64,000 nucleotides of DNA from Anaerotalea alkaliphila (lineage in GTDB: Bacteria; Bacillota; Clostridia; Lachnospirales; Vallitaleaceae), in assembly GCF_010179735.1 (NCBI RefSeq), contig NZ_JAAEEH010000001.1, forward strand, positions 124,001-188,000, given 5' to 3'. Position 1 is the stretch's first letter. Each line of letters begins with the position of its first letter. Made by a program: the position numbers and the translations under genes. The notes beneath the pieces were generated by a model, which worked only from the letters and a program-made list of their open reading frames with translations, did not search any database and had not been told where the DNA came from. Positions 8,283 to 16,784 of this stretch are shown here, piece by piece.

Positions 8283-9047
8283 ATGGATCTGATATTCGGC
8301 ATCTATACACTTGTTTTGGGACTTCTGGTGGGAAGCTTCCTCAATGTATGCATTTTCCGGATTCCCCGGGAAGAAGAGATCGTCTTCACCCCGTCCCATT
8401 GCATGGCTTGCAACGCCCGCATCCGCTGGTATGACCTGGTGCCTGTGTTCAGCTATCTGGCCCTGGGAGGCAAGTGCAGAAACTGCGGCGCAAGACTGTC
8501 TCCCCAATACCCGTTGGTGGAGGCTCTCAACGGCGCCGCCTATCTTTTTGTTTTTCTGTGGAAGGGGTTCCAGTGGGAGACTTTGGTCCTTTGGATCCTG
8601 TTTTCCACACTGCTTGTGGTTGCGGTCATCGACCTGGGCCATTACATCATACCGGACGGGATTGTCCTGTTTCTGGGAACAGCCGCCGCCATACACACGG
8701 TCGCGCGGGTGCTGGCATCCCAGGCGTCCCTGGCCGACCACATCATCGGCTTCTTTGCAGCCAGCGGGATCCTGCTGCTCATGGCGGTCCTATCCGGAGG
8801 GAAGATGGGAGGCGGGGACATCAAGCTGATGGCGGTGTGCGGGCTGCTGTTGGGCTGGCAGAAGATCTTTCTGGCGCTGATGCTGGGATCGGTCATCGGT
8901 TCCGTGGTGGGGATCGCCCTGCTTGCCACCAAGGTGATCAGGAGGAACCAGATGATCCCTTTTGGCCCCTTCCTTTCCATAGGCATATTCTCGTCCATGG
9001 CTTGGGGAGACCGGATCATCGCATGGTATCTGAACAGCGCATATTAA
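8283..9047 (+). CDS. pilD: Prepilin peptidase / N-methyltransferase
   Basis: A 254-residue polytopic membrane protease that cleaves and methylates type IV prepilins. Two CxxC pairs (CMAC and CRNC) in the first cytoplasmic loop mark the zinc-binding methylase domain of full-length enzymes. Catalytic aspartates lie in AVIDLGHYIIPD and in GGGDIKL, the GxGD aspartic protease motif. There are about seven or eight membrane segments. AAAGGAG precedes ATG 8283. It completes the local pilM-N-O group, although no pilin, PilB or PilC gene is present here. Confidence 0.93.
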   Translation: MDLIFGIYTLVLGLLVGSFLNVCIFRIPREEEIVFTPSHCMACNARIRWYDLVPVFSYLALGGKCRNCGARLSPQYPLVEALNGAAYLFVFLWKGFQWETLVLWILFSTLLVVAVIDLGHYIIPDGIVLFLGTAAAIHTVARVLASQASLADHIIGFFAASGILLLMAVLSGGKMGGGDIKLMAVCGLLLGWQKIFLALMLGSVIGSVVGIALLATKVIRRNQMIPFGPFLSIGIFSSMAWGDRIIAWYLNSAY

Positions 9048-9065
9048 GTGCAAGGAGGTGGAGTT

Positions 9066-9578
9066 ATGAGGATTCTGTTACCAAAGGCTTATTATGCCAA
9101 CATCTATGAAATCGATTATACCACCCTCTACAGGAACGGCTACAGGGGGATTCTCTTTGACATCGACAACACCCTGGTGCCCTACGACCAGCTGGTGCCC
9201 GACGCAAAACTGGTCGCCTTCTTCGGGAAGCTCAAGACGATGGGATTTTCCATCAGCCTGCTTTCCAACAATTCGGCGAAACGTGTCCGCAGATTCAACA
9301 AGGACCTGAAGGTTCTGGCCTACCATAGGGCACAGAAACCCAGAAGGGTCACCTTGGAGAAAGCCATGAAGGCCATGGGCACGGACAAAGGGAGCACCAT
9401 CATCGTCGGAGACCAGCTGTTCACGGACGTATGGGCCGGAAACCGTTTAGGGATCAAGACCATCCTGGTCATGCCCATCCAGGAGAAGGAGCAGTTGATC
9501 ACCAGGATCAAGCGGTCTACGGAAAAGCGGATCTTGAAAGCTTTTCATGAGAAGGGCATAAAAAACAATCTGGAATGA
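9066..9578 (+). CDS. YqeG-family HAD-IIIA phosphatase
   Basis: A 170-residue HAD phosphatase of the YqeG (TIGR01668-like) family. It has motif I DIDNTLVPYD, motif II SLLSNNS and motif IV GDQLFTDVWAGN. The start is ATG 9066, because AAGGAGGTGG lies 3-12 bases upstream; an in-frame GTG 18 bases earlier overlaps that ribosome site. In Firmicutes this family sits next to aroE/yqeH or aroK genes, and here it directly precedes shikimate kinase. Some homologues act as phosphatidylglycerophosphate phosphatase; the substrate here is not shown. Confidence 0.88.
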   Translation: MRILLPKAYYANIYEIDYTTLYRNGYRGILFDIDNTLVPYDQLVPDAKLVAFFGKLKTMGFSISLLSNNSAKRVRRFNKDLKVLAYHRAQKPRRVTLEKAMKAMGTDKGSTIIVGDQLFTDVWAGNRLGIKTILVMPIQEKEQLITRIKRSTEKRILKAFHEKGIKNNLE

Positions 9579-9601
9579 ACTATACAGTCGAGGTGCGTTA
9601 A

Positions 9602-10102
9602 ATGAACAATATCGTGTTGATTGGCTTCATGGGTTCCGGGAAGACAAATGTGGGAAGACGTCTGGCGGAGAAACTGGATGCGCTGTGGTTGGATCTGGAC
9701 GACATGGTGGTGAAGGAAGCCGGCTGTGGAATCCAAGAGCTGTTGGAGAAGGAAGGGGAAGACGGAATCAGGAGCCGGGAGAGGCAGGCGCTGGAAGCCC
9801 TCATGGACCGGAGGGAAATGGTCATCTCCACGGGGGGCGGCGTGGTGGAGCTGCCGGAGAACGTGCGGCTCCTCCACCTGTTGGGAACCATCGTTTTCCT
9901 GCAGATGGAACCGGAACAGATCCTGGAGAACATCGAACAGGAGGAGGACCGCACCTCCTTTTTGGGAGAGGACCTTGCGGCGAAAGTCAACGAATTGCTG
10001 GAGGTGCGGACACCGCTGTATGTAGGTTGTGCGGATGTGATCATCCAGACCAAGGACAAAAAGGTGGAAGCCATCGTAGAAGAATTGATAGGACTATTAT
10101 AG
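9602..10102 (+). CDS. aroK: Shikimate kinase
   Basis: A 166-residue kinase that phosphorylates shikimate with ATP on the way to chorismate. Walker A GFMGSGKT is at residues 8-15, DLDD contributes the Mg/shikimate aspartates, and STGGGVV is the shikimate-binding glycine loop. The C-terminal part has RTPLYVGCAD, the usual adenine-side motif. The gene lies between the YqeG phosphatase and pepP genes with short gaps, an aro/efp arrangement common in Firmicutes. The other shikimate-pathway gene here is the chorismate mutase domain at 62742. Confidence 0.92.
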   Translation: MNNIVLIGFMGSGKTNVGRRLAEKLDALWLDLDDMVVKEAGCGIQELLEKEGEDGIRSRERQALEALMDRREMVISTGGGVVELPENVRLLHLLGTIVFLQMEPEQILENIEQEEDRTSFLGEDLAAKVNELLEVRTPLYVGCADVIIQTKDKKVEAIVEELIGLL

Positions 10103-10114
10103 AGGAGAACGCAG

Positions 10115-11182
10115 ATGGACCGCATTGGCAAACTTATGGATGTCTTGAAACCGTTGGAAGTGGAGGCGGTCCTGGTGCAGGAGCCGTCCAACCGCTACTA
10201 CCTTTCCGGTTTCACAGGCAGCGCCGGAAGCCTCCTGCTGGCCGGTGGCGAAAGGTTCCTGGTTACAGACTTCCGGTATCTGGAACAGGCAGCCGAAGAA
10301 TGTCTGGGAATCCAAGTATGGGACCAGGGAAGGGAAGGCCCCTACGCAGCAATCGCAAAGATACTGGAACAGAAGGGGATCGGCCGTCTCGGGTTCGAGG
10401 AGGATATGGTCACCTGGAGGGCATGGAAGCGGATGGAAGAGGCCATGCCCCGGACAACGCTGGTCCCTGTGTCGGAGCAGATCCTGCGCCTAAGGACGCG
10501 CAAGGACCCGGAAGAGATCGAAAAGATCGGCAAGGCCGCCAAGTTGGGTGACCTTGCCTTTGCCCATATCCTTGGGGAATTGCGCCCGGGGGTCAGCGAG
10601 TTGGAGGTTGCCCTGGAAATCGAATGTTTCCTGAGAAGGAACGGAGCCCAGAAGCTGAGCTTCGACACCATCGCGGCCTCGGGCCCCCGCTCCTCCCTCC
10701 CCCATGCCCAACCGACGGAAAGAAAGCTGGTCCAGGGGGATTTCCTGACATTGGACTTCGGATGCGTGCTGGACCATTACTGTTCCGACATGACCCGCAC
10801 GGTGGTCCTGGGCAAGGCCGACGTCCGTCAGAAGGAAATCTACGGGGTGGTCAGGCAGGCCCAGGAAACGGCTCTCTCGGGGATCCGTCCCGGAATGACA
10901 GGAAAGGAAGCGGACGCCCTGGCAAGGGATGTGATCGAGGCCGCGGGATGGGGCAAGATGTTCGGCCATGGGCTTGGCCACGGATTGGGGCTGGAGGTCC
11001 ATGAGTCCCCCAGGTTTTCCCCAAATGACAGCACCGTAATCCAGGAGAACATGGTCATGACCGTCGAACCCGGAATCTATGTGCCGGGTTTCGGAGGTGT
11101 CCGGATTGAAGACCTGGTGGTGGTCGTCAAGGACGGCGTCCTGAACATGACGGGGAGCCCCAAGGAATTGATGGAGCTTTAG
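10115..11182 (+). CDS. pepP: Xaa-Pro aminopeptidase (M24 family)
   Basis: A 355-residue M24 metallopeptidase that removes N-terminal residues preceding proline. An N-terminal creatinase-like domain (about 1-130) is followed by the pita-bread catalytic domain. Metal ligands are visible in LDFGCVLDHYCSDMTR (two Asp), GHGLGHGLGL (His), TVEPGIYV (Glu) and GVRIEDLV (Glu). AGAGGAGA lies upstream of the ATG. The pepP-efp pairing is conserved in Firmicutes and fits a link with proline-rich translation, because EF-P relieves ribosome stalling at proline runs. Confidence 0.92.
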   Translation: MDRIGKLMDVLKPLEVEAVLVQEPSNRYYLSGFTGSAGSLLLAGGERFLVTDFRYLEQAAEECLGIQVWDQGREGPYAAIAKILEQKGIGRLGFEEDMVTWRAWKRMEEAMPRTTLVPVSEQILRLRTRKDPEEIEKIGKAAKLGDLAFAHILGELRPGVSELEVALEIECFLRRNGAQKLSFDTIAASGPRSSLPHAQPTERKLVQGDFLTLDFGCVLDHYCSDMTRTVVLGKADVRQKEIYGVVRQAQETALSGIRPGMTGKEADALARDVIEAAGWGKMFGHGLGHGLGLEVHESPRFSPNDSTVIQENMVMTVEPGIYVPGFGGVRIEDLVVVVKDGVLNMTGSPKELMEL

Positions 11183-11217
11183 GGCAGGCGAACTTCCTCC
11201 ATGCGGCAAAAAAAAGG

Positions 11218-11246
11218 TTGAAAAAATGGACCGATTGCATTAAACT
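11218..11246 (+). promoter_or_regulatory. Putative efp promoter
   Basis: TTGAAA, 17 bp, TAAACT lie just after pepP. The transcript would start about 25 bases before the efp ATG. The -10 is weak (4 of 6 consensus positions). Confidence 0.45.
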
Positions 11247-11275
11247 AGAGAAGAAAATCGACTCAGGAGGAAGCT

Positions 11276-11833
11276 ATGGTATCAGCAAGTGATTTTAGGA
11301 ATGGTCTTACCATCGAATATGAAAACAACATCTATACCGTGATTGAATTCCAGCATGTGAAGCCCGGTAAGGGAGCGGCTTTCGTGCGCACCAAATTGAA
11401 GAACCTCAAGACAGGCAGCGTGGTGGAGAAGACATTCAGACCGTCGGAGAAAATGCCCAAGGCCCATATCGAGCGGAAGGATATGGAATATCTCTATTCC
11501 GACGGAGAGCTGTACCATTTCATGGACCAGGAAAGCTATGAGCAGATGGCCCTTACGGCTGAACAGTTGGACGGAGCATTGAAATTCGTGAAAGAGAACG
11601 TGGCGGTCAAGATTCTTTCCCATGACGGCGTGGTCTTTGGTGTGGAGCCCCCGCTTTTCGCAGAGTTGCGGGTTGTGCACACGGAACCAGGGGTCAAAGG
11701 GGATACGGCCACCGGCGCCACGAAACCGGCGGAGGTGGAAACAGGTGCCATCGTCTACGTTCCATTGTTTGTGGAAATCGACGATGTGATCAAGATCGAC
11801 ACAAGAACAGGCGACTATCTCTCCCGCGTCTAA
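11276..11833 (+). CDS. efp: Translation elongation factor P
   Basis: 185 residues, the standard length for EF-P, which binds between the P and E sites of the ribosome and rescues polyproline stalling. It has an N-terminal KOW-like domain with the loop [11 protein letters not shown] and two OB domains, ending in the family signature [11 protein letters not shown]-like stretch ([12 protein letters not shown]). Lys32 at the loop tip is the residue that is modified in many bacteria; the modification here is unknown. AGGAGG precedes the ATG. A terminator follows at 11871. Confidence 0.97.
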   Translation: MVSASDFRNGLTIEYENNIYTVIEFQHVKPGKGAAFVRTKLKNLKTGSVVEKTFRPSEKMPKAHIERKDMEYLYSDGELYHFMDQESYEQMALTAEQLDGALKFVKENVAVKILSHDGVVFGVEPPLFAELRVVHTEPGVKGDTATGATKPAEVETGAIVYVPLFVEIDDVIKIDTRTGDYLSRV

Positions 11834-11870
11834 ACGGACACCGGCGGGAAGCCCATACACTGTAGACAAG

Positions 11871-11898
11871 AACCCATGGAGAAATCTATGGGTTTTAT
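11871..11898 (+). terminator. Terminator after efp
   Basis: AACCCAT and ATGGGTT form a 7-bp stem with a 10-base loop, followed by TTATTCT. It ends the efp transcript before the response-regulator gene. Confidence 0.55.
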
Positions 11899-11924
11899 TC
11901 TAGGGAAAGGAAGGAAGATGTCCC

Positions 11925-13013
11925 ATGTATACGAGAGGCGCCAGGATTCTGGTGGTGGATGACACCAAGAAATATCTGGATATCTGCAGAAAGGCGTTGG
12001 AAGGGGACTACGACGTGCTGCTTGCAACCAACGGGCGGGAAGCGCTGGCCTTGCTTGAACGCTACAGGGTGGACCTGATCCTGATGGATGTCCACATGCC
12101 CGAATTGGATGGTTTCGAGACCTGCAGGATCCTGAAGGGGATCAGCGCGTACAAACACATCCCCGTCATTTTCTTCACATCTTCCGACAACCATGAGGAC
12201 ATCGCCACCGCCTTTTCCGAAGGAGCTGTGGACTATGTGATCAAGCCTTTCCACACGATTGAAATCAGGGAACGGGTGCGGATCCATCTGGAGTTGAAGC
12301 TGAGCCGAGACGAACTGATCCGCCAGAAACTGGAACTGCAGGACGAGGTGGAACGCCGGATGCAGGAGGTGGAAAGGACCAGGGATTCGGTGATCCGGGT
12401 GTTCGCCAACATCATCGAGACCAGGGACCCCCTCTCGGCCAACCGGATGAACAAGATGCAGAGCTATGCCAGGATTCTGGCCAGGGAACTGGCCAAAGAA
12501 AAGCGTTACCAGAAGAAGCTGACACAGGAATACATACAAATCCTCTACAGGGCCACCCCCCTCCACGACATCGGGAAGATCGGGGTGCCGGACCGGATCC
12601 TGCTCAAGCCGGGAAGCCTGACCCAGGAGGAGTTCCAGGTGATCATCAACCACACCACCTTGGGGTATGAAACCCTGAAGACCGCAAAGCTGGATATCGG
12701 AGGCAACAGTGCGCTGTTCGAGATGGCCATGGACATCGCCCTCTACCACCATGAACGCTGGGACGGGAACGGCTATCCCTACGGCATCAAGGGGGAGGAG
12801 ATTCCTCTGCCGGCAAGGATCGTGGCCCTTGCGGATGCCATCAACCACAAGACGGCGGGGAAGACGGGAGAGGATTCCGCCTATATGGACCAGGTCCTGG
12901 AGGAATTGGCCATGGAGAGCGGCAAGAAGTACGACCCGCTGCTGGTGGAGGCCATGCGGCGGACAAGGGACCTCCTGGTAAGGGAGTTTCTGGAAGATGT
13001 TCCGGAAACATAA
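11925..13013 (+). CDS. Response regulator with altered HD-GYP domain
   Basis: A 362-residue protein with an N-terminal receiver domain (about 8-125, phosphoacceptor Asp55 in LMDVHMPELDGF, conserved Lys in VIKPF), a coiled-coil linker (about 130-165), then an HD-GYP domain. HD is at 214-215 in LHDIGKIG, and the HHERWDGNGYP motif is present. HD-GYP proteins usually hydrolyse cyclic-di-GMP. Here the segment after LADA reads INHKTAGK instead of the expected DALTSxRPYK-type stretch, so catalytic competence is in doubt. No histidine kinase lies next to it. It stands between efp and the Asp23/nusB operon. Confidence 0.85.
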   Translation: MYTRGARILVVDDTKKYLDICRKALEGDYDVLLATNGREALALLERYRVDLILMDVHMPELDGFETCRILKGISAYKHIPVIFFTSSDNHEDIATAFSEGAVDYVIKPFHTIEIRERVRIHLELKLSRDELIRQKLELQDEVERRMQEVERTRDSVIRVFANIIETRDPLSANRMNKMQSYARILARELAKEKRYQKKLTQEYIQILYRATPLHDIGKIGVPDRILLKPGSLTQEEFQVIINHTTLGYETLKTAKLDIGGNSALFEMAMDIALYHHERWDGNGYPYGIKGEEIPLPARIVALADAINHKTAGKTGEDSAYMDQVLEELAMESGKKYDPLLVEAMRRTRDLLVREFLEDVPET

Positions 13014-13018
13014 AGGAT

Positions 13019-13047
13019 TTGCATATTCATGCAGGTTTGGTTATAAT
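13019..13047 (+). promoter_or_regulatory. Promoter of the Asp23-nusB-xse-isp operon
   Basis: TTGCAT, 17-bp spacer, TATAAT. Transcription would start near 13054, about 48 bases before the Asp23-family ATG. It probably drives the long downstream operon, including the OLE RNA region, at least partly. Confidence 0.65.
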
Positions 13048-13101
13048 GAAAGAAACCAAAAGACGGAATCAGCATGGAATCAGCATACGGGAGGTTGTGG
13101 C

Positions 13102-13473
13102 ATGGAGAGACAGATACACAAGATCCACCAGAACGGCGACGTGGGCACGGTGCACATCGCCGACGAGGTCATCGCCATCATCGCAGGACTTGCGGCCACG
13201 GAAGTGGACGGGGTTGTCGGCATGGTCGGCAATCTGGCTGGAGACCTGGTGGAATTGCTGGGAAAGAAGAATCTGGCCAAGGGAATCAATGTGGAAGTGA
13301 TGGAGGATACGGTGGCTTTGGACCTTGCCATCATCGTGGCGTTCGGGTGCTCCATCGTGCAGGTGACAAAAAACGTCCAGGAAAAAGTGAAGAGCGCCGT
13401 AGAAACCATGACCGGATTGGTGGTCAGTGAAGTGAACATCAAGGTGGCTGGAGTGGACGTGGAAAAGAAATAG
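13102..13473 (+). CDS. Asp23/Gls24 family envelope stress protein
   Basis: A 123-residue Asp23/Gls24 protein, like YqhY of Bacillus, which lies at the same place upstream of nusB. Family features are the start VHIADEVIAIIAGLAATEVDGV, given here in part as IADEVIAIIAGLAATE, and the closing VNIKVAGV. Acidic and Gly/Val-rich, no signal or membrane segment. The ATG at 13102 has GGAGG at 13090-13094. YqhY has been linked to fatty-acid/acetyl-CoA carboxylase control in Bacillus; that role here is inference. Confidence 0.88.
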   Translation: MERQIHKIHQNGDVGTVHIADEVIAIIAGLAATEVDGVVGMVGNLAGDLVELLGKKNLAKGINVEVMEDTVALDLAIIVAFGCSIVQVTKNVQEKVKSAVETMTGLVVSEVNIKVAGVDVEKK

Positions 13474-13486
13474 GATCAACCATTGC

Positions 13487-13524
13487 GGGGACTGTACTTA
13501 AATGGACTGTCCCCGGGCTTTTTT
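13487..13524 (+). terminator. Hairpin between Asp23 gene and nusB
   Basis: GGGGAC and GTCCCC form a GC-rich stem (extendable by pairing across one mismatch), followed by GGGCTTTTTT. It ends only a few bases before the nusB ribosome site, so it likely attenuates read-through into nusB. Confidence 0.6.
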
Positions 13525-13536
13525 AGGAGGACTTCG

Positions 13537-13971
13537 GTGAATAGAAGAAAACAAAGGGAACACATATTCAAAATAATCTTTTCCGCAGGTTTCGGAACAA
13601 AAGAGGAATGGGAAAAGAGCGCCGACATGTATCTTTCATCCCTGCAGCAGGAGAGGGAGGCGGAGGCAGCCGAAGAGGAGGCGGACGACGTCAACCGGAT
13701 TGTCAGGGAAAAGGCGATGCATGTCCTGGAGAAGTCCGAGGAGATGGATGGGGTCCTGAACGAAGCGACACTGAACTGGTCCGTGGACCGGATGTCCAAT
13801 GTGGATGCGGCAATCCTACGGTTGGCCGTCTATGAAATGATGTATGACGAAGAGGTGCCGGTTTCCGTGGCCATCAACGAAGCCGTGGAACTCGCCAAGC
13901 GTTTTGGGGGGGACACCTCCGCCTCGTTCATCAACGGTGTGCTGGCCAATGTGGCCAAGAAGATGGGATGA
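13537..13971 (+). CDS. nusB: Transcription antitermination factor NusB
   Basis: A 144-residue all-helical RNA-binding protein that works with NusE (S10) in rRNA antitermination. The N-terminus NRRKQREHIFKIIFSAGF and the C-terminal VPVSVAINEAVELAKRFG block, with SFINGVLA after it, are the NusB signatures. The start is a GTG at 13537 with AGGAGG 6 bases upstream; a longer in-frame ORF upstream runs through the terminator and is rejected. It has one base between its stop and the xseA ATG. Confidence 0.95.
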   Translation: MNRRKQREHIFKIIFSAGFGTKEEWEKSADMYLSSLQQEREAEAAEEEADDVNRIVREKAMHVLEKSEEMDGVLNEATLNWSVDRMSNVDAAILRLAVYEMMYDEEVPVSVAINEAVELAKRFGGDTSASFINGVLANVAKKMG

Positions 13972-13972
13972 C

Positions 13973-15205
13973 ATGGAACAGGGAATCTTGACGGTCACAG
14001 AGGCCAGCGGATACATCCGGTCCCTTTTTGAAAGGGATGCCCTTTTGTCGAACCTTTGGGTGAGCGGGGAAATCTCCAACTACAAGAGGCACAGTTCGGG
14101 CCACAGTTATTTCACCTTGAAGGACCAGGGCGCCCAGCTGTCTTGCGTCCTTTTCCGCAGTTACGGGGAGCGTTTGGGATTTCCTTTGGCCGACGGCATG
14201 AAGGTGGTGGCGAAGGGGGCGGTCACGGTCTACGAGAAGAGCGGACAGTACCAGCTGTATGTCCGGGATGTGGTCGAAGCCGGAATCGGACGGCTGTACC
14301 AGCGGTATGAACAGCTGAAAAAGGACCTGGAGGCAAGAGGGTGCTTCGCCCAAGAGCACAAGAAGGCGTTGCCCCTTTTCCCCAAAACAATAGGAATCGT
14401 GACTTCTGAAACCGGCGCCGTCATCCAGGACATCCAGCAGGTTGCCCGGCGGCGCAACCCCTATGTGCGGCTTGTGCTGTATCCGGCTGCGGTCCAAGGC
14501 GCCCAGGCGGCGGAGCAGATCGTCCGCGGAATCCGCTATTTCGATTCCAGGAGGGATGTGGAAGCGGTCATCGTCGGCCGAGGGGGAGGTTCCCTGGAGG
14601 ACCTGTGGCCGTTCAACGAGGAGACGGTGGCCATGGCCATCCATCATGCTTCCAAACCCATCGTCTCCGCGGTGGGGCATGAGACGGATTTCACCATCGC
14701 GGACTTCGTTGCGGATTTCCGGGCGCCCACACCCAGTGCGGCAGCCGAGGTCCTGGTGTATCCCTGGGGGGATTTCCAGCGGCGGATGGGTGAATACCGC
14801 TACCGGCTGGACCAGGCGGCAGCCCGGAAGCTGACTATGGAGCACAACCGGCTGGGGATGCTGGAAAGCGGCCTGGAACGGCACAATCCCCGGAAGGTCC
14901 TGGAGCAGCGCCTGCAAAGGTCCATGGACATGGAAATCCGCCTGGAAGCGGCGGTCCGGAGGGCCTTCGAAATGAAGGCCCAGAGGCTGGCGCTGCTGCG
15001 GGAGCAGCTGGAAGGGATGTCCCCCATGCGTCGCATGGGGAATGGTTTCGCGTTTCTGACCGACGGTTCGGGACGCAGGATCCAGGGGACCGGTCAGATC
15101 CGGACCGGTCAGGAAGTAAGGGCCCATCTGCAGGACGGTTGGCTGAAGATGCGGGTGGAAGAGGTGAACAGGAACTTACCGGAAAGAGGGGACAAGGATG
15201 CCTAG
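13973..15205 (+). CDS. xseA: Exodeoxyribonuclease VII large subunit
   Basis: A 410-residue catalytic subunit of exonuclease VII, which degrades single-stranded DNA into oligonucleotides. An N-terminal OB-fold (LWVSGEISN, HSYFTLKD) is followed by the catalytic domain with TSETGAVIQDI, VIVGRGGGSLEDLW and AVGHETDFTI, then a long helical C-terminus. The ATG at 13973 follows the nusB stop by one base; the in-frame extension to 13844 overlaps nusB and lacks a ribosome site. It overlaps xseB by 8 bases. Confidence 0.96.
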   Translation: MEQGILTVTEASGYIRSLFERDALLSNLWVSGEISNYKRHSSGHSYFTLKDQGAQLSCVLFRSYGERLGFPLADGMKVVAKGAVTVYEKSGQYQLYVRDVVEAGIGRLYQRYEQLKKDLEARGCFAQEHKKALPLFPKTIGIVTSETGAVIQDIQQVARRRNPYVRLVLYPAAVQGAQAAEQIVRGIRYFDSRRDVEAVIVGRGGGSLEDLWPFNEETVAMAIHHASKPIVSAVGHETDFTIADFVADFRAPTPSAAAEVLVYPWGDFQRRMGEYRYRLDQAAARKLTMEHNRLGMLESGLERHNPRKVLEQRLQRSMDMEIRLEAAVRRAFEMKAQRLALLREQLEGMSPMRRMGNGFAFLTDGSGRRIQGTGQIRTGQEVRAHLQDGWLKMRVEEVNRNLPERGDKDA

Positions 15206-15419
15206 AGCGAAGAAAACGGAAGAACAGCCCGAACAAGCCAAGAGCTTTGAGGAGCTGGCAGGCCGCATCGAGGAAATCATCGCGGCTTTGGATGAGGGTA
15301 AAGCGTCTCTGGAAGAAACGGTGGCGCTGTACACCGAGGGGGTCCAGGCGGTCAAGCAATGCACCCTCTCCTTGGAACAAGTGCAAAGGAACCTGGAAGT
15401 GGTCCGGGAGGAAGAATAG
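15198..15419 (+). CDS. xseB: Exodeoxyribonuclease VII small subunit
   Basis: A 73-residue helical protein, typical of XseB, that binds the C-terminal helices of XseA. The family core SFEELAGRIEEIIAALDEG and the following SLEETVALYTEGV are visible. Translation is coupled to xseA by an 8-base overlap, and ispA follows 10 bases after the stop. Confidence 0.93.
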   Translation: MPRAKKTEEQPEQAKSFEELAGRIEEIIAALDEGKASLEETVALYTEGVQAVKQCTLSLEQVQRNLEVVREEE

Positions 15420-15429
15420 AAGGTTTGGT

Positions 15430-16308
15430 ATGCGTGTAGAAGAAAAAGAACTGGAAGGGATTCTTGCATCCTATCTGCCTGTGCGGGAAGAACCCTACAA
15501 TGCAAAGGTTCTGGAGGCCATGGCCTACAGCTATCTGGCGGGAGGCAAAAGGCTGCGCCCGCGGATCCTGGAGGCGGTCTGCGCCCAGTACGGACTGGAG
15601 CCGCCGCTAATGTGGCCTTTCATGGCAGCCATCGAGATGATCCACACCTATTCCCTGGTACATGACGACCTGCCGGCAATGGACGACGACGTCCTCCGCA
15701 GGGGGCTGCCCACCTGCCATGTGCGGTATGGGGAGGCAACCGCCATTCTTGCGGGCGACGCCCTATTGAACAGGGCATATGAAGTCATGCTCCAAGCCTG
15801 CCTCCACATGGAAGACAAGAAGGCGGGCTTGGAGGCGGCAAGGGCATTGGCCGCCGCCGCCGGCAGCCATGGCATGGTGGGAGGGCAGTCCGCCGACATG
15901 GAGTCCCAGGAGCTGGAATCCGGAAGCGGGGAGGAGGTGCTGGCCTACATCCACGCCCACAAGACGGGGAGCATCCTGGAAGCGGCCTTCGTAATGGGCG
16001 GCATCCTGGCCCGACAACCGGAGTCGGTGTTGCAGAAGCTGAGGAAGATGGGGGCCTCCATGGGGATGGCATTCCAGATCCAGGACGACCTCCTGGACCT
16101 TGTGGCCAGCCCCGTGGAGTTGGGCAAGACGAACAGCGACGAAAGGAACAGCAAGCTGACCTACGTGTCCGTCCACGGGGAAGAGGCGGCGGAAGCCGCT
16201 GTGGCGGCCTGTTTCAAGGAAGTCTACCAGTTGTTGACGGATTTGCGTTTCGGAGCGGATGGAAGCCTTTGGGCCCTGGTCCAAGAGATGGAAAACCGAA
16301 AAAAATAA
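15430..16308 (+). CDS. ispA: Polyprenyl (geranyl/farnesyl) diphosphate synthase
   Basis: A 292-residue prenyltransferase that condenses isopentenyl diphosphate with allylic diphosphates. The first aspartate-rich motif is in HDDLPAMDDD and the second in FQIQDDLLD. GGKRLRPR and GGQSADM are further family motifs. The length and the first motif (DDxxxxD type) fit a bacterial farnesyl diphosphate synthase. ATG 15430 begins right after xseB; a longer in-frame ORF overlaps xseB and is rejected. With dxs and ispH it belongs to the MEP isoprenoid pathway. Confidence 0.95.
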   Translation: MRVEEKELEGILASYLPVREEPYNAKVLEAMAYSYLAGGKRLRPRILEAVCAQYGLEPPLMWPFMAAIEMIHTYSLVHDDLPAMDDDVLRRGLPTCHVRYGEATAILAGDALLNRAYEVMLQACLHMEDKKAGLEAARALAAAAGSHGMVGGQSADMESQELESGSGEEVLAYIHAHKTGSILEAAFVMGGILARQPESVLQKLRKMGASMGMAFQIQDDLLDLVASPVELGKTNSDERNSKLTYVSVHGEEAAEAAVAACFKEVYQLLTDLRFGADGSLWALVQEMENRKK

Positions 16309-16326
16309 AGAGTGCTAGGAGAAAGA

Positions 16327-16779
16327 ATGAAAGAATTTATCACCATCATCCAAAACCCGGTCTTCCTGTCCGCCATCATCGCATGGTTCCTGTCCCAGGG
16401 AATCAAGGTGGCGACAAGCGTTTTCCGATACAAGCGATTCGACCTGGAGCGGGTCATGGGGTCCGGGGGGATGCCCAGTTCCCATACAGCTTCGGTGGTG
16501 GCTTCGACCTTTACCGCAGGTTTGCTGGAAGGTTACGGATCCACGTTCTTCGGGCTCGGGATGGTCCTGTCGGGCATCATCATGTACGATGCTGCCGGTG
16601 TGCGGATGGCTGCAGGCAAGCAAGCAAGGGTCATCAACCGGATCGTGAAGGAACTGGGGGAACACAGGTTCAAATTCGATGAGAATCTGAAGGAATTGCT
16701 GGGACACACGTATTTTGAGGTGGTCGGGGGAGCCGTTTTGGGGATTCTGATCGCCTATCTGCACGTGGGACGCCATTAA
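16327..16779 (+). CDS. DUF212 (divergent PAP2, YuiD-like) membrane protein
   Basis: A 150-residue membrane protein of the DUF212/divergent PAP2 family. The motif GSGGMPSSHTA (about residues 46-56) and YDAAGVRMAAGKQA are characteristic and resemble the phosphatase motif of PAP2 enzymes. Three or four membrane segments. The ATG at 16327 has AGGAGA upstream. It sits between ispA and the OLE RNA region, which is compatible with a role in polyprenyl-phosphate handling; the activity is not proven for the family. Confidence 0.88.
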   Translation: MKEFITIIQNPVFLSAIIAWFLSQGIKVATSVFRYKRFDLERVMGSGGMPSSHTASVVASTFTAGLLEGYGSTFFGLGMVLSGIIMYDAAGVRMAAGKQARVINRIVKELGEHRFKFDENLKELLGHTYFEVVGGAVLGILIAYLHVGRH

Positions 16780-16784
16780 AAAAG

